A stretch of DNA of 64,000 nucleotides from Erythroxylum novogranatense (Eukaryota > Streptophyta > Magnoliopsida > Malpighiales > Erythroxylaceae): positions 11,879,060 to 11,943,059 of the forward strand of contig CM057225.1 of the NCBI GenBank assembly GCA_029891385.1, in the 5' to 3' direction. A program made the position numbers and the translations under genes. How positions within the stretch are numbered: the first letter of the stretch is position 1; every line of letters starts with the position of its first letter. The notes under the pieces were generated by a model. It saw nothing but the letters and a program-made list of their open reading frames with translations, did no database searches and was not told the DNA's origin. Below, in pieces: positions 9,782 through 21,787 of the stretch.

Positions 9782-11922
9782 ATCGATAGTGTAGACCCCT
9801 AACTCCGGAGATAGTCTTTTCCTGCCATGCGAGCGTGCTGGCAAGAGAAGCGATGGCTCACAGGTCGGTCAGCTGGGTTGGATTTTGAGGATGACTTAGG
9901 ATAGATGCTTGTATCAGTTTCCTTTTTAGTTTTGTTTAGGGGACTGATATACTTGTCTATTCTGATATTGGATGACTGTATTAAGATTCTTTTGGATTTT
10001 AAAAGTTACTGATTTATGTTATATTATGGTTTTATTTATTGCGATGCCATGTGGATTATTAGTGGGTATGTTTTGGTGATGCACCTTTATCGTGGGATAC
10101 GTGTCGGAGCGACCTTCGGGCGTCCCGATGTGTACCCTACGGTGAGGGGGCGCTACAAGACATATGGCTATAGGAATTTTTGACAAGTATTATTATTGGA
10201 ATTTGGGCTTGAAATTGACTATTGGGCTTGGAAATGATAAATTAAGAAGGGTAGAGGTTGAGCTTGACACATGGCCAATTTATATCCATGTATTTGTTTA
10301 ATTTAATCTAAGTTTGCTTTAACTTAAGCTCTGCCTCACCCTACTCACGACACCCTCCTTTCAATTTCATTTGGAGCTTTGTTTTGGTTCCCTCTTCTCT
10401 TCTTCGTGTATCACCCTCTTTCTCCATAGATTGTGTGTTCTTCTCATGCTAAATCTAGCCATCATCTCTCCCTTATTTCTTTGTAATCTTCCTTTCTTAT
10501 TCTGGCTCTCCATATAAACCTATCTCTATCACTTTGGATGATGATGAATGTTGGAGATGGTGAGAGCTAGGTCTTGGTGATTTCTTTGGAGAACTTGAAG
10601 ATTAAGTGGTTAAATCATGTAAGTTTTAGCTTTAAATGTTATGGTTATGGAAAAATTGAAGTTAGTATGATGAGACCTTGATGATTTCGTTTTGCTTGTG
10701 TATAGGAGTCAACAGATGTTGTTCATGTGTGTGATGATTGTGTATGTTGAGCCTAATTCATGTAAATGTATAGAGAAAGTTGGAAAATTGATTGATATGT
10801 TAATGGAGGAATTGGATGAGTACATAGGTGTAGATGCCCCGTTTTCTTGGTTGTAATTAAGTGTAGGTCATGAAATGTTTATGAGTGATAACTTGAGTTG
10901 AAGTGAGTAGTGAATGATGGGGGAAGAGAGGAATTAGGCATAAGTGGTACTTGATGAGTTAAATGGTAGGAAAGAATAAGTGTAAAATCTGGAAATTTGA
11001 AATGGTTTGAGCTTTGGAGTGTGCTCTAATTGGATAGTCATAATTGATTGTATAATTGTCTAAATGAGTTGAAATTTATCTTAAATGAAACTAGAGATAA
11101 TTGGCTACAAATTTTATGAAGCTATTGATTGTGAATGTGGTCTTGGAGAGTCCCATATGTTGGTATGAAGTTAGGAACTTAAGTGTTGAAATTGTTGAGA
11201 ATAAATGTATATGATTGTGTTTCATGTCAAGTGTTTATGATCAATAATGGGATATCATTTGGCTATGGATGATGTAAAGTTGAAAGGGAGTTAGAATATG
11301 GGTAATTGATAAGCATTGCACTAGAAATGATGGGCTAAGCATGAGGAATTAAATGTTGTTAGTGAAGAGTTCAAAATCTAAATTTTTGTTAAAACTCAAT
11401 TGAACATACTTTAATGCAAGGGGCATAACTTTTTGTGTAGAACTCGGAATGAGATGAACTATATATGGATTGGATAGTAGATTTCGAGATCTACAACTTC
11501 TATTTCAGACAAAATTTCGAAATTTTGATGTTTTGATGGTCGCATTTTCAAAGTGGTATAAGTGACCCGTAGCAGTTCGTTTAACGGACATTCACTGGAT
11601 TAATGGTACTAATTAAGCCTCAAATGGGTGTTTAAGTGAACCTAGAATTATCCTTGTTCTATGGGACTCATGTATAAAAGGTTTGAAGTGAAATCGAAGG
11701 TTAAAACTTAGTGAATGAATGGGTGGAATCAAAAGTGTCAAATGCATGTGTAAATGGGAATGGAAATGTTTACATGCTTGTGATATTGTTCAAGGAAGTT
11801 AAGTAAATGGTACTAAGTGATTTATTATGATAGGGAATTGGATATGAGGAGATCATATAAGGTTAGAAATGAAATGACGGGAAATTGAGTTATGTTATCA
11901 AATGAGCAAGTGTTCTTGAGAT

Positions 11923-12321
11923 TAGGGGTGAGCATTATTCGAGCCGGCTCGATTACCCGGCCCGACCTGAATTAATTCCGGTAAAAAAATTTCAAATTTC
12001 GGGTAATTCGGGTAATTCGGGTATTACCCGAATTATTTTCGGGCTGGGGTCGGGTAATTTCAAAAAATTTCGGGCTGGCCCAATTACCCGAATTAGGTTA
12101 TAAAAATACAAAATTTTGGGTTTTTTTTTTAAAAATTATAAAAAAAAACAACTTCGGGTAATTCGGGTAAAGCCGAACAAAATTTCGGGTAATTCGGGTC
12201 GGGTAAGCTCGGGTAAGAAAAAGTTCAGGTTCGGGCCGGGTAAGATGAAATTTTTTTGGGTAATTCGGGTCGGGCCCGAACACTGAAATTTCGGCCCGAA
12301 TTACCCGAATGCTCACCCCTA
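11923..12321. mobile_element. hAT-type MITE, 399 bp
   Basis: The terminal inverted repeats TAGGGGTGAGCATT / AATGCTCACCCCTA are perfect over 14 bp. They are flanked by the exact 8-bp duplication CTTGAGAT at 11915-11922 and 12322-12329, the hAT target-site length. The interior repeats TCGGGTAATTCGGG in both orientations, typical of plant hAT MITEs with GGGGTGAGCATTCGG termini. There is no transposase. It lies inside the predicted first intron of the C LTR. Confidence 0.9.
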
Positions 12322-12608
12322 CTTGAGATGTAAGTGTATGGTTTTGCTAGACTCTTAAAGAGTCAAATTTGAATGGATAATTGAAAATGATCACATAAAA
12401 AGGATGTGTAAGTTTGAGTCCAATTCAAGTAGACAAATTGAATTATGATTTGAGAATGGATATTCAGTGTAAGTGTAAAGCATATACCCCGGAATTGTCA
12501 TTGAGCATGCATTATACTTTACGTATATACATATGTGAAAATGGGATGGTTATGATTGTACTTTTATTAATGTGTGTGCAAATTGTGTTTTGCATATGGT
12601 TGATACAG

Positions 12609-12671
12609 GACAAAACATCCTCAGCCAGAAGTTTCCGGATCATGAAAACAAATGCTAATCTGGAGTGTACT
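12609..12671 (+). promoter_or_regulatory. Predicted internal leader exon of C LTR
   Basis: It is preceded by GGTTGATACAG and followed by ACT/GTGAGTAGACCTAGATGG, which matches the B and D donor GTGAGTAACCTAG with one extra base. The exon body differs from B and D but the length (63 nt) and flanks agree. Prediction only. Confidence 0.4.
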
Positions 12672-12738
12672 GTGAGTAGACCTAGATGGTCTTATTTATT
12701 GGTTTATTGTTTTTGTTATAAATTGAATGAATATGAGT

Positions 12739-12919
12739 TCCGGACAGGAGGTCCGATGATCGTATACTGGGAATTGTGATATTGAAGTGCTCATTGAATG
12801 TGAATTGGACGAACTAAGTGTGTAGTGATGTGAATTCTAAATTTGTTTTGAATGCAAACTTGCATATGATTGCACGTGTGATTTCTTGACTATATGTTGC
12901 ATACCGGACTATGGTCTGA
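12739..12919 (+). repeat. Dispersed GGACC/GGTCC hairpins in C LTR
   Basis: TCCGGACAGGAGGTCCGA at 12739-12756 and ACCGGACTATGGTCTGA at 12903-12919 are hairpins with variable loops. The D LTRs have a matching series between the same landmarks, for example CTCGGACC-TTT-GGTCCGAG. Confidence 0.5.
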
Positions 12920-13096
12920 TGATTCAGTGATTATGATTGAATAAGTGCATATAAATGTGAACAATGCATTTCATTTCATGAATGAACGAAATATAACTCG
13001 TTGTGACCAGAGGAGCCAATGATCAGAGCTTAAAGCTCAACGAATGAAAATGAGCTTCGAGCTCAAAAGTGATTCAGAGCCTGAGGCTCAACGTTC

Positions 13097-13200
13097 AATG
13101 AGCCCTATATAGGACAGTTTACAATGAGCCCTATTTGGAACAGTTTACAATGAGCCCCATATGGGATAGTTTACAATAAGCCCCACGTGGGACAGTTATC
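13097..13200 (+). repeat. Four 26-bp tandem repeats with palindromic cores
   Basis: The units begin at 13097, 13123, 13149 and 13175 and read AATGAGCCC, a core, then ACAGTTTAC. The cores are CCTATATAGG, CCTATTTGGA, CCCATATGGG and CCCACGTGGG. Three stay self-complementary despite base changes; the last contains the G-box CACGTG. Confidence 0.8.
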
Positions 13201-13598
13201 AGTGAGCCTGATATCTAATGGATATGGGACAGTTTAGGCACTCAGTCACAACGAAGAAATAAATAGAAATTGGGCCTCATGTATATATGCATGATATGAT
13301 TGATTTAATTGAATTGAATGGGAATATGAAATTTCATTGAATGGGAATATGAAATGGTATTTAATGGGATTGGTTTACTTGAATCGAATGGAATTGACTT
13401 GATTGTATAGAATGGGATTGGTCTACTTGAATTGAATGGAATTGACTTCATTGTTTTCGTTGGGATTGACTTAATTAAATTACATGGGAACGTTAATTGG
13501 CGTTGAATGTGAACATGAAATTGAATTGATTGTGAATATAAAGTGTGATAGTGAATGTGAAATGCGATTATGGGAATGTATTTATGTATTATGTGACT

Positions 13599-13669
13599 GG
13601 GTGAACCATCAATGATGGTGACTTGCTGAGTTTGCAAAACTCAGCTAAAATTTGCATCTATTTTTTAGG
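13599..13669 (+). promoter_or_regulatory. Double-hairpin/acceptor cassette, C LTR copy
   Basis: GTGAACCATCAATGATGG, then GAGTTTGCAAAACTC, then TTTGCATCTATTTTTTAGG. This is the most diverged copy, but both stems and the acceptor-like end are kept. Confidence 0.6.
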
Positions 13670-14234
13670 TTTCAGAAGATTACCCCGTTATGCAATGGCT
13701 GTAGGCTTTCTGCAAAATTAGAGGTTGGGATCTGTTCGTGTCTGCATTAGGATGTTTATATGAAGTGTATTCTGTGATTTCTATGCAATATATAATTGAA
13801 CATTTCAGTTTGTAATAAGTGCTGAAATATGGGAAGCTGAGTAAATGGGATTGATTAAGTATGAATATTCTTGTGTATATCAATATGTATCAATTGTAAA
13901 GGTTTGTGAGTGTTTTGTGCATTGAAATGAGCCCCAAATGGCTCAAAGTGAAATGGGTTGCAATTGAAATGCGTTAGAAATGGAATTGGGCCCCTATTCG
14001 ACTAATGACACTGTATTGATCATAATGTGTTGAAAACAATGTTTTATCAACTTGTGAATTGTTTTGGCCCAACTTGAAAATGGACTTCTGCATTTGTTAA
14101 TGCATTTTTTTTTCAAAAAAAAATGGCACCAATTATTGACTGATTGAGTGTTCTAGCATGCCACCCTCGCGGATCACGAGCTCGGATATCACCGTCGATA
14201 TCGGGTTCGGGTCTTGCGGGAGTAGGATGCTACA

Positions 14235-16943
14235 GCTTCACTGCAATAGAAAAATATGAGGTAACATGCAACCCTAATTTTTGTGATAAATATAGTTTAA
14301 TATATAATGAATTACTTGAGAGCCTCAAAATAATGAGCAATAAAAAGAAAAGGCTATCCTTCAAACTTAAAAAGGCTCAAAAGAACCTAGATGCATAAAT
14401 AAGTGAGAATGGAGGTTAAATGAATTCTAATGATAGGCATAGAATATGATATAGCTATGAAAGTGAAGGGAATTTTAAAACCACATTTTACATAGGGAAG
14501 AACCATTGCTTAATGTGACAAATGAGTATGGAGCATCCAAATCCAAGTATATGCATGCACGTTTCACACCTCCTAGGTCTAATCATAAAAGTAAGAATCA
14601 TGCTTTTACATATGGCTCAAGACTTATACATAGAGTTTAATACTATTAAAGGAAGAATAAACATAATTTCTATGATAACATGCAAATCCACTTACACTCT
14701 TTTAAGCCTAAAAGAAGCATGCATCAAGCTTTGTTTCATAGTACACATCATACATATAATCATAATAGCTCATGTTATTATCATAGGAAAACATTCAACA
14801 ACTTTAATATCCAAAGGAAGATTCATATTGTGCATACATAAAGAGGTCAAAGAAATGCCTATATGTATCATCATCATTCATATAACATAGTATGTCATTT
14901 TTGTGGTAAGTATGGACATGTTGATAGATTTGGTTTTCTTAAACAAAGAATGTCAAACAAACCCTTTAAAGTATAGGTTGAAAAGAAGGAGTCTAACAAT
15001 CAAAGAACCAAGCTCATTTGAGTTCCTAAAACTTATTTATTGGCTTATTTTTGCAGTATTCTAAAAGACCAAATGGTAAGAAGTAAAGATGGTATTTATT
15101 GAATTGAGTTTTATTTTTGAAGAATTTATGCTTTTTACCTTGATGAATCTAACCCTATTATGTAAAAATAAGTTCTTAAAAATGTGTTTGTAAAATATGA
15201 TGAAGTTTGTCCTTAAAGAGATCAGTAAGAATGATCAAAGAATCCTCAAAAGAAACAATTATTAAACCAAGTAAGGATGATAAGAAGAAGAAGCCTCTAT
15301 ATATTTTAAACTCATGAAAATCTTTATTCAAATCTCTTATAAGTAATGTTTAACATGAGTAAATAATTAGTTCATAATTTAAAAATATGTGATAAGTTGC
15401 GTTTATATGTCAATTTTAGTATAACTCTTTGATGACGATTCTGAAGTTTGAATTAAGAATAAGTTCTTTTAATAATTGTTTTAATGTGTGGAATTTAGTA
15501 CTTAGAATTAAAAATATATGAAAATGAGATTACTGAGATAGAATTTATATTAATTGAGCAATAATTTTCTAAATCATTAAATAAGAATAAGATTGCTCAA
15601 TTAAAAGAGAATTAGATATGTTTGAAGAAAATTTTATATGATAAAAATCCCTTTCATTTTCTTGATTAATTTTGTGTTTTTGACGTTTCTTTTAAGGGCT
15701 TTGATAATTCTTGATCAATATTATCATGACTTATTAAGTGTTTTGATGTTTAAAATTGAATTTATAACTAATTTTTTAGCTTTCTAGAATATATTGGTCA
15801 ACCAATATTAAGTACGATCGAATACTGAAACCAAAAATCATATTTTTTGTTCTTTTTTTGGTCACTTATTTAGGCCCTCAATTACTTGTATTGGTTGATT
15901 AATGTCTTCAAGTGGTTGACCAGTGCTCTCTTTTCTAAGAAATTTTGGTTTGGTCACTTCTCTGGTTGCTCAGACAATCACGCTGGTCAAACAAAATCCT
16001 TTAGTGATCGACCAATATCCCTAATTATGAGACTTTTTCTTTCTTTCCTGAGAGTTTGTAGAGATTTTGGTTGCACTTATTGGTTAACTATATACCTTTA
16101 ATTACCAACGAATATACTTTATTGGTCAATTAGTAGAATGGTTTTTAACCAAACTATTCTTTTTCAGCATGCCTTCACTGCTTACTCTTTCTTCTCTGTG
16201 AAACAGTAATATTGGTCAACCATTCCAGTCATATGGTTGACCTGTCCTCCTACTCTCCTTTGCATCTTTTCTTTTATTCTTATAATTTGTAATTATATCT
16301 TCCAAAACCTTAAATAATTCACTCTTTTCCTAGAAAAACATTATCCCCAATTACATAAAAAAAAATATCATTAGATTGTATCAAATTGAAAATTTGTCAT
16401 TTTTAATTTTAGGTTTGGGATTTTCCAAATTTTCTTAATTAAGAATTGTTTTTCTCAAATAACATCTTCATAGTTAAATTGTAAAATAATTTAAGTTTTT
16501 TCCTTTCAATTATATTGATACATCTTTAATTTTGGTATTTTGGTGCGTTTCTATGTTTCTATTTTGAGCAATTACTTTGACTCTTTAAATATTCAATAGC
16601 CTTCTTTCTCTAATAAGCTTGTCAATCTTAATCAAATTCGTTTTTTGATTTTAACCAAATTAGCTTGATGCATGACACTTTTTATTAAGCATTTTCAATT
16701 AATTGATTTCTTTTTTATGATTCCAAAAATAGGGAGAAAGATCAGTGACATTAGATTTAAAGAGAGATGTGACATTCAGGGGGAGTGATGAAATTTTGGG
16801 GATCGATGATATTAAATTTCTCTTTTGCTCTTGATATTGAATTATATTTTATAAATGAATTAATGGAGAGGTAATCACCTTATTGATATTTATTTTTTGC
16901 TTAATTTTATAATTTTTCTCTAATATCATAAAAAAGGAGAGAT
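14235..16943 (+). pseudogene. Remains of a Sirevirus-like copia internal region
   Basis: The best clue is a zinc-knuckle remnant at about 14888-14960, CHFCGKYGHVDRF, with the final Cys lost, followed by KQRMSNKPFKV and, at about 14999, NQRTKL and VPKT, an arrangement seen in Sirevirus gag. Upstream 14300-14398 encodes a Lys-rich coiled segment (LLESLKIMSNKKKR) in keeping with that gag. RT and integrase are absent, so a large internal deletion is likely. Between about 15780 and 16250 the phrase ATTGGTCAACCAAT and variants recur. A purine tract near 16775 (CAGGGGGAGTGA) and a second at 16930 precede an LTR start. Confidence 0.55.
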
Positions 16944-18226
16944 TGTTGAACTAAGGGGGGTTCTAATTGGCATTTTGATGTAACAAAACATAATTAATAC
17001 TAATGAGTTTATCATTTTGATGAAAAGCAATATAAAAACAAAATTGAAGTCATAAACTCAAAAACACAGCATATGAAGTTGATAAAGAGAAGTTGAAGTT
17101 TACAATCATCAAAATGCAGATTAAACTAAGAACAAAAGATGATCCAGGCTTATTAAGGTCACTCTTTAGTTTGTAATATTAAATGCAATCTCACTTTGTG
17201 CTTAATACTCTAAAACACTCACTATTTATAAACATTTTATTTCACTTCAATGCATAAGTCTTTACATTCATCAAAGCTTTTATTTTTAGTAAAAAAACAT
17301 CTTGATCTTTCAAACAATCTTTAGAGAACATATTAGGAAGTGTTTAAATCATCATGAGATTAAACAAATTATTTTTGAGCATTTAAAGTTATTAAAATCA
17401 TTTTTTAGAGTTATTGGTCAACCTATATGTGTTAATTGTCGTCTAATATAGGTTAAAATAGTTAAATTAGATGATCTATGAGTTTTATGTAACATTGATT
17501 GATGTATTAATGTGCCATATTGGTCGATCAATATGTCTATTGATCGAACTGTATTCCAACGGTTGGTGAATCTAATACCTTTAATGCATATTGGTCGACC
17601 AATACACTGCATATAATTGTTGTAATTGTTAATTATTGGTTCCAATAGGTAGGAAGGGTCCTAAAATACTATAAATTTACGTTTTCTCATTACTTTTAGC
17701 ATCTAGAAGCATTTGTTTGTATTGTATGCACATTTCTAAGTACTTTCAATCATTTGAGCATTATTGTCTTATATTTGTGTGAGAGAGTCTCTTTGAAGTT
17801 ATCCAGTGAATAAATGAGATATTTTTAATTTGTAATCCTTTGCTAGGGTGCTGGATATTATAATTAGGAGTGTTTCAATTAGGTGTAAGGTTCCTTTTCA
17901 CTTTAGAAGAAAATTGCAAGAAAGGTTCCTCTTTGCCAAAAAAATCATACAAAGGTTATTTTTTGCATTAAAAGAAGAATTATAGTGAAATTGTAAAAAG
18001 AGTCTTGAGAGTGGATGTAGGTAAGGTTGTTTGTCAAATAGCTATAAATCAGTGTGCATTCTCTCTTTCATATCCTTTTTAAATTATAACTCAATTGTTT
18101 GATTAATTTATGTTAATTAATTTCCTCATCCTTATTTACATTGATTGTTGTCAATGAGTAATTTGGTTAAAAAATTATTGAATTCTATAATACCCATTTC
18201 ACCTCCCTCTTAGGTACCATTAAGGA
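16944..18226 (+). mobile_element. Sirevirus-like 3' LTR, approximate
   Basis: It starts TGTTGAACTAAGGGGGG after AAAAAAGGAGAGAT and ends near the CACCTCCCTCTTAGGTACC region common at the ends of such LTRs. ATTGGTCGACCAAT-type palindromes recur at 17410, 17519 and 17590. The exact right end is unclear because a solo LTR was inserted at 18232. Confidence 0.5.
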
Positions 18227-18231
18227 CAAAC

Positions 18232-20662
18232 TGAAGGATCGCAATACGCAGTGGACAAAAAATTACATTTGGCAAACATAATCATAATCAGAACATGTAG
18301 AATAAATACCTAGAATGTGACAATTTATCAATACGAAACTTCAAAAATACGAAATTTCTATGTGTTCCACACCAAAAAATATATTCCGCTTTCAACACTT
18401 GATATGACTATGGTTAATTTGAAGAATCCTTTATTCAAATATGAAGAAAACAAATTTTCTATTTTTCTCTTGTCTTAGTGTTTTATAAGACTATCATACA
18501 AAACCAAAACAACTCTTTGTATGTCTCCTAATGCACAAAAATCGAAAAACAAGTCTTCAGCATTTTTCCTCTCAATTTTCATGCACGTTATTCTCTCATC
18601 AATGTGTATTCACCAACGTTTTTTCTTTTTATGTATCACACAACGAAAAGAAACTGAAAGAATATCTTAGGAATGGAATGGAATGACTCAAATGACTCAG
18701 GCCATTGTTTGGGAGTTTATTTTGAAACAGGATGGAATGACAATTAATGGCTTTGGAAGCCATCCTTTGCCATCCAAAATTTAATATTTTGTGACCTCCC
18801 AAATTGGGGGGTCAAGGATGGAATGGCATGGCTTGCCTTCCAAACCTTAATTTAATGACAAAAATATCCTAAAAAAATTAATGAAATTATAACCCCAATC
18901 CAGCAAATACCTACGCGGCTACATGTTACTACGTCAATTGTGTTTCTCCTTCAACTGAAAAGTGCGATGAAAAAGTTGATTGTTTATATAAGAAAATGAG
19001 AAAATTATATTCTAGGCATCCTACAATTTGAAATGCTTTGGGATTACTAAGATAGTTTCATGGCAACTATACATATTTTATTACAAGGGTAATTTTGGAA
19101 AAAATATTACAAGTCATTCCATTCCATTCATTTTTAATATCACTTCCAAATAATAGTCAAAGGAGTCCCTCTCTTATTTTATTTAAACTTCCAAACAATG
19201 GAGTAGCCCACTCCATTCCATTCCATTCCACTCCACTCCATTTCGTTCCATTAATTGTCATTCCATTCCATTCCATCCTAAACTCCCAAACATACCCTTA
19301 GAGTTTCTTTTTCTAACTCTCCTGTGTATCGTATCATTCACATTCATATATAAAACCAAAGACTTATCTTTTTTTTTTTATATTCACGTTGTCTTCTTTA
19401 TTTGTAACCTCCCTTTGTAACCAATACAACGTTACATACTTCTTCGTTATGGTTACAACATTTTTTAAAATAATAATGATTATTATTTACATAAAATAAT
19501 AATTGAATTATTATTATTATTATTTATAAAATGAAATAAAATAAAACTATTTTATTCATTTATTTTGTACAAGAGAATTTCAATATTAATTATATTTTTG
19601 TGTTAGCAAAAATATAATAATATTCTATATAAATTATTTAATAAATTATCTTATAATAAATTAAATAATCATAAACGAGAAATATTACACTCGTAAGTAT
19701 GTGACAACATAAGTTTATCACTAAGCTGCTAATAATTAATCTAATTAATTACTAATCAAGGTTGGTGTCTAGCAACACTCCTCAATGACCGGATAGTATG
19801 AAGTAAGAACTTTACAAAGATGAAACCTGGTTAGGGATAATGTATAATTACCTTCCATAATTATAACTCTGGATTATCCTAAGGTATAGTTCAACTGTCA
19901 AACCTTATTAGATAACCAACTATGTTATATGTCGATCATTAATGATTGATGAATGACTTAGAAAACTCCTTTTCCTCATTCATTCAATCGCCTTGGTCAA
20001 GGTCTTGAATCAACTATTAAAATCAATGACAACATAGAGCTCAAACTCATTATCTAGAGTCGATAAATCTCATCTTGACTCACCACTAATCCAATAGGTA
20101 CTTAATTATATCTAATGATCATTCAACTAGCATTTTTACATACTAGGTTTCCGACATCAAAACATAATTAGTGACCTATTGATTACTATGATGATCCCAG
20201 GTCAAAGGAAAAATATATATTTAAATTTTTATGAGAATATCCCACTTGATAATTCATAGGTAATATTAACCATTGGGAATTCTCAGTTTGGTTAGTTCAA
20301 TGATCATATCTCCATATGCATCATCTATATATGTAACTTAGTAAATGAGATCTACTAATATCTATCTAATAGATACTATTACATATATATTAATCTAACC
20401 AGATCATTAAAGTCTGATTTGATGATCCTATGATCAAGAATATTTTAAGATTAAATCCTAAATACTTGGCGATCATTATTATAATCTCCATTATGATTGT
20501 AAGTGTATAAATTTAATCAAGGACTTATTATATTAAAATAAAAACAATAAACATAATATGATAATAAAATCATTTGTCATGTTATTAATCAAAATTAATA
20601 ATCACAAAACTAAAGTGCTCAATCTATTACATAATGATTGGGTCATGGGTATAATTCCAACA
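18232..20662 (-). mobile_element. Copia solo LTR, TSD CAAAC
   Basis: It is bounded by TG (18232) and CA (20662) with CAAAC duplicated exactly at 18227-18231 and 20663-20667. No internal region or primer site is present. After subtracting a nested MITE the length is about 1.8 kb, like the G LTRs. Its right half carries a related phrase (GTGTCTAGCAACACTC here, GTATCTAGCAACACATC in G), so it is a distant relative in the same orientation as G. Confidence 0.8.
18670..19297. mobile_element. MITE-like insertion with GGAAT-rich subterminal repeats
   Basis: The right end reads, inverted, GGGTATGTTTGGGAGTTTAG then GATGGAATGGAATGG. The left side has GGCCATTGTTTGGGAGTTTA (18696-18715) followed by GGATGGAATGAC. 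TTA flanks both proposed ends (18667-18669, 19298-19300), suggesting a PIF/Harbinger-type element, but the left terminus carries extra GGAATGGAATGG sequence and may be rearranged. Confidence 0.55.
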
Positions 20663-20667
20663 CAAAC

Positions 20668-21097
20668 AAGTGTTTTTCCTTATCTTCTACTCTTTCTAAG
20701 ACCAATGAAATGTTATAATTAATATACCGAAAAAAAACAACCTTTGATAGTACAAAAAAATGGTTGTTCATATGATCTTGAGTACCATCTGAACTTAAAT
20801 AATTTCTATAAAACTAAAGCCTTATTTTATTATAAGCAATTTATAGGAGTGGATACAAATAATTTAGTAGGAATTGGTAGGGAACTTCTATCTTAAAAGT
20901 TATGATAAAAAAAAGAAACTAAAGGGGTAGGTCCAACCAACCTATATATCAAAATTCAATTCTTCAATCACCATTAATCCAAAAAAATCATAAATCCAAT
21001 TGGATATCCATAAATATCATTGTAGTTATACCAAGTTAAGCTCAGGTTATATTAGCTAGGAAAGCATTTCTACCTACATACGTCACACATTCGTAAA
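20668..21097. other. Unassigned AT-rich sequence left of element A
   Basis: About 430 bp between the solo LTR and copia A. No open frame, repeat or domain is recognisable. It may be the continuation of the Sirevirus-like LTR or its flank. Confidence 0.4.
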
Positions 21098-21102
21098 GAG
21101 TC

Positions 21103-21787
21103 TGTGATAATAATCACGTTAATCTCCATTAATCTATGCCCAGAATCAACATGAATACATGGAAGAATCGAAGACAAGAATATCTAAAGTGTGTGATGGT
21201 GTCTGTGAGATTGTCGAAGAGAGAAGTGAAGGAGTTCTGGATGTTTCTACTTCAGACAACAATGATTCAACACACATACTCATACACCCACATGAGCCAA
21301 AAGAAACAAGTCTGAAGCAGTGTCGTTTTTCATACATAAAGGAGTTACAAAACGCAGCAGAGAGCAACATAAAACGCCCATTACTGCAGCACTTTAGAAG
21401 CAACTAAAAAGAGAGACTTAACATATTCTAAAACGCACAGCATCAAGGAGAGTCACTTAAAGACCCACGTGATAGGCACATGGAGGAGAGCAGATGCAAA
21501 TAAACACATCTGAATGCATCATCTTCTTCAGCTGTATAAAAACAAGGAAAGAGGCTTAAGACAGTACACAGTACATCACACAGAAATTTTGATCTTCAAT
21601 TGTTGATTGTATTTAGTTGTGAAAGTGAGAAAATCAAAGGGAAAAATTAGTCAGAGAGTGCTAGAGTATTGACCTTGGGTACTGAGGAGTTTTTAGACTC
21701 TTTTTGCAGGTGTTCAAGTGGAACACTCAAATCTCTGTATTATCTTCTTCTGTACTTCTTCATATAGTGAATTTCTTCACCACTATC
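21103..21787 (+). mobile_element. 5' LTR of A, part 1
   Basis: 685 bp, nearly identical to 54478-55160. A TATA box, TATAAAAA, lies at 21535-21542. It ends in CTATC (21783-21787), which is repeated after element G. Confidence 0.9.

Larger units (their letters stand above)
1987..10157 (+). mobile_element. Tekay/Del-like chromovirus (Ty3/gypsy), element B, 5'-truncated
   Basis: The order is 5' LTR remnant, tRNA-Met primer site, gag with two zinc knuckles, protease, RT, RNase H, integrase, a chromodomain-like tail, polypurine tract and 3' LTR. This is the gypsy order, and the C-terminal chromodomain-like tail plus long LTRs point to the Tekay/Del chromovirus clade. The open frame is broken by stops, frameshifts and small deletions, so this copy is not autonomous. 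The 5' LTR has lost about 2.07 kb relative to the 2.8-kb 3' LTR. AGACA follows the 3' LTR at 10158-10162, but no partner TSD can be found because the left end is deleted. Confidence 0.85.
7358..10157 (+). mobile_element. 3' LTR of chromovirus B, complete (2800 bp)
   Basis: It starts TGTAACATCTCG after the polypurine tract and ends GGCGCTACA. Landmarks in order: a TATA box at 7867, a donor-like GTAAGT at 8134, a CpG-dense block at 8246-8515, a predicted 67-nt leader exon at 8992-9058, a GAGCTC/GAGCCCGAG palindromic region at 9327-9380, and a double-hairpin cassette with an acceptor-like end at 9712-9781. The two minus-strand LTRs of F belong to the same family. Confidence 0.9.
10158..14234 (+). 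mobile_element. 3' LTR of element C, right piece
   Basis: This is LTR-like sequence ending ...GGGAGTAGGATGCTACA. The last 85 bp match, inverted, the outer ends of the D LTRs at 32477 and 39970, including ATATCACCGTCGATATCGGG. No primer-binding site follows, so this is the outer (3') boundary. Inside are a pyrimidine-rich leader region (10330-10520), a GTAAGT donor-like site (10619), a MITE (11923-12321), a predicted leader exon (12609-12671), 26-bp tandem repeats (13097-13200) and a hairpin cassette (13599-13669). The continuity with 1479-1986 is inferred. Confidence 0.65.

Noticed and set aside
13305..13637. Minus-strand frame with repeated KSIPF motifs
   Set aside because: It translates a 43-bp AT-rich repeat of the C LTR (ATGGGATTGGTTTACTTGAA units); not a protein gene.
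14144..14398. 84-residue open frame
   Set aside because: It spans the C LTR end into the Sirevirus remnant, so its first half is LTR sequence.
21159..21407. 82-residue frame conserved in both LTRs of A (also 54534-54782)
   Set aside because: LTRs are duplicates, so conservation is automatic. It lies upstream of the TATA box, so it is unlikely to be in the element transcript.
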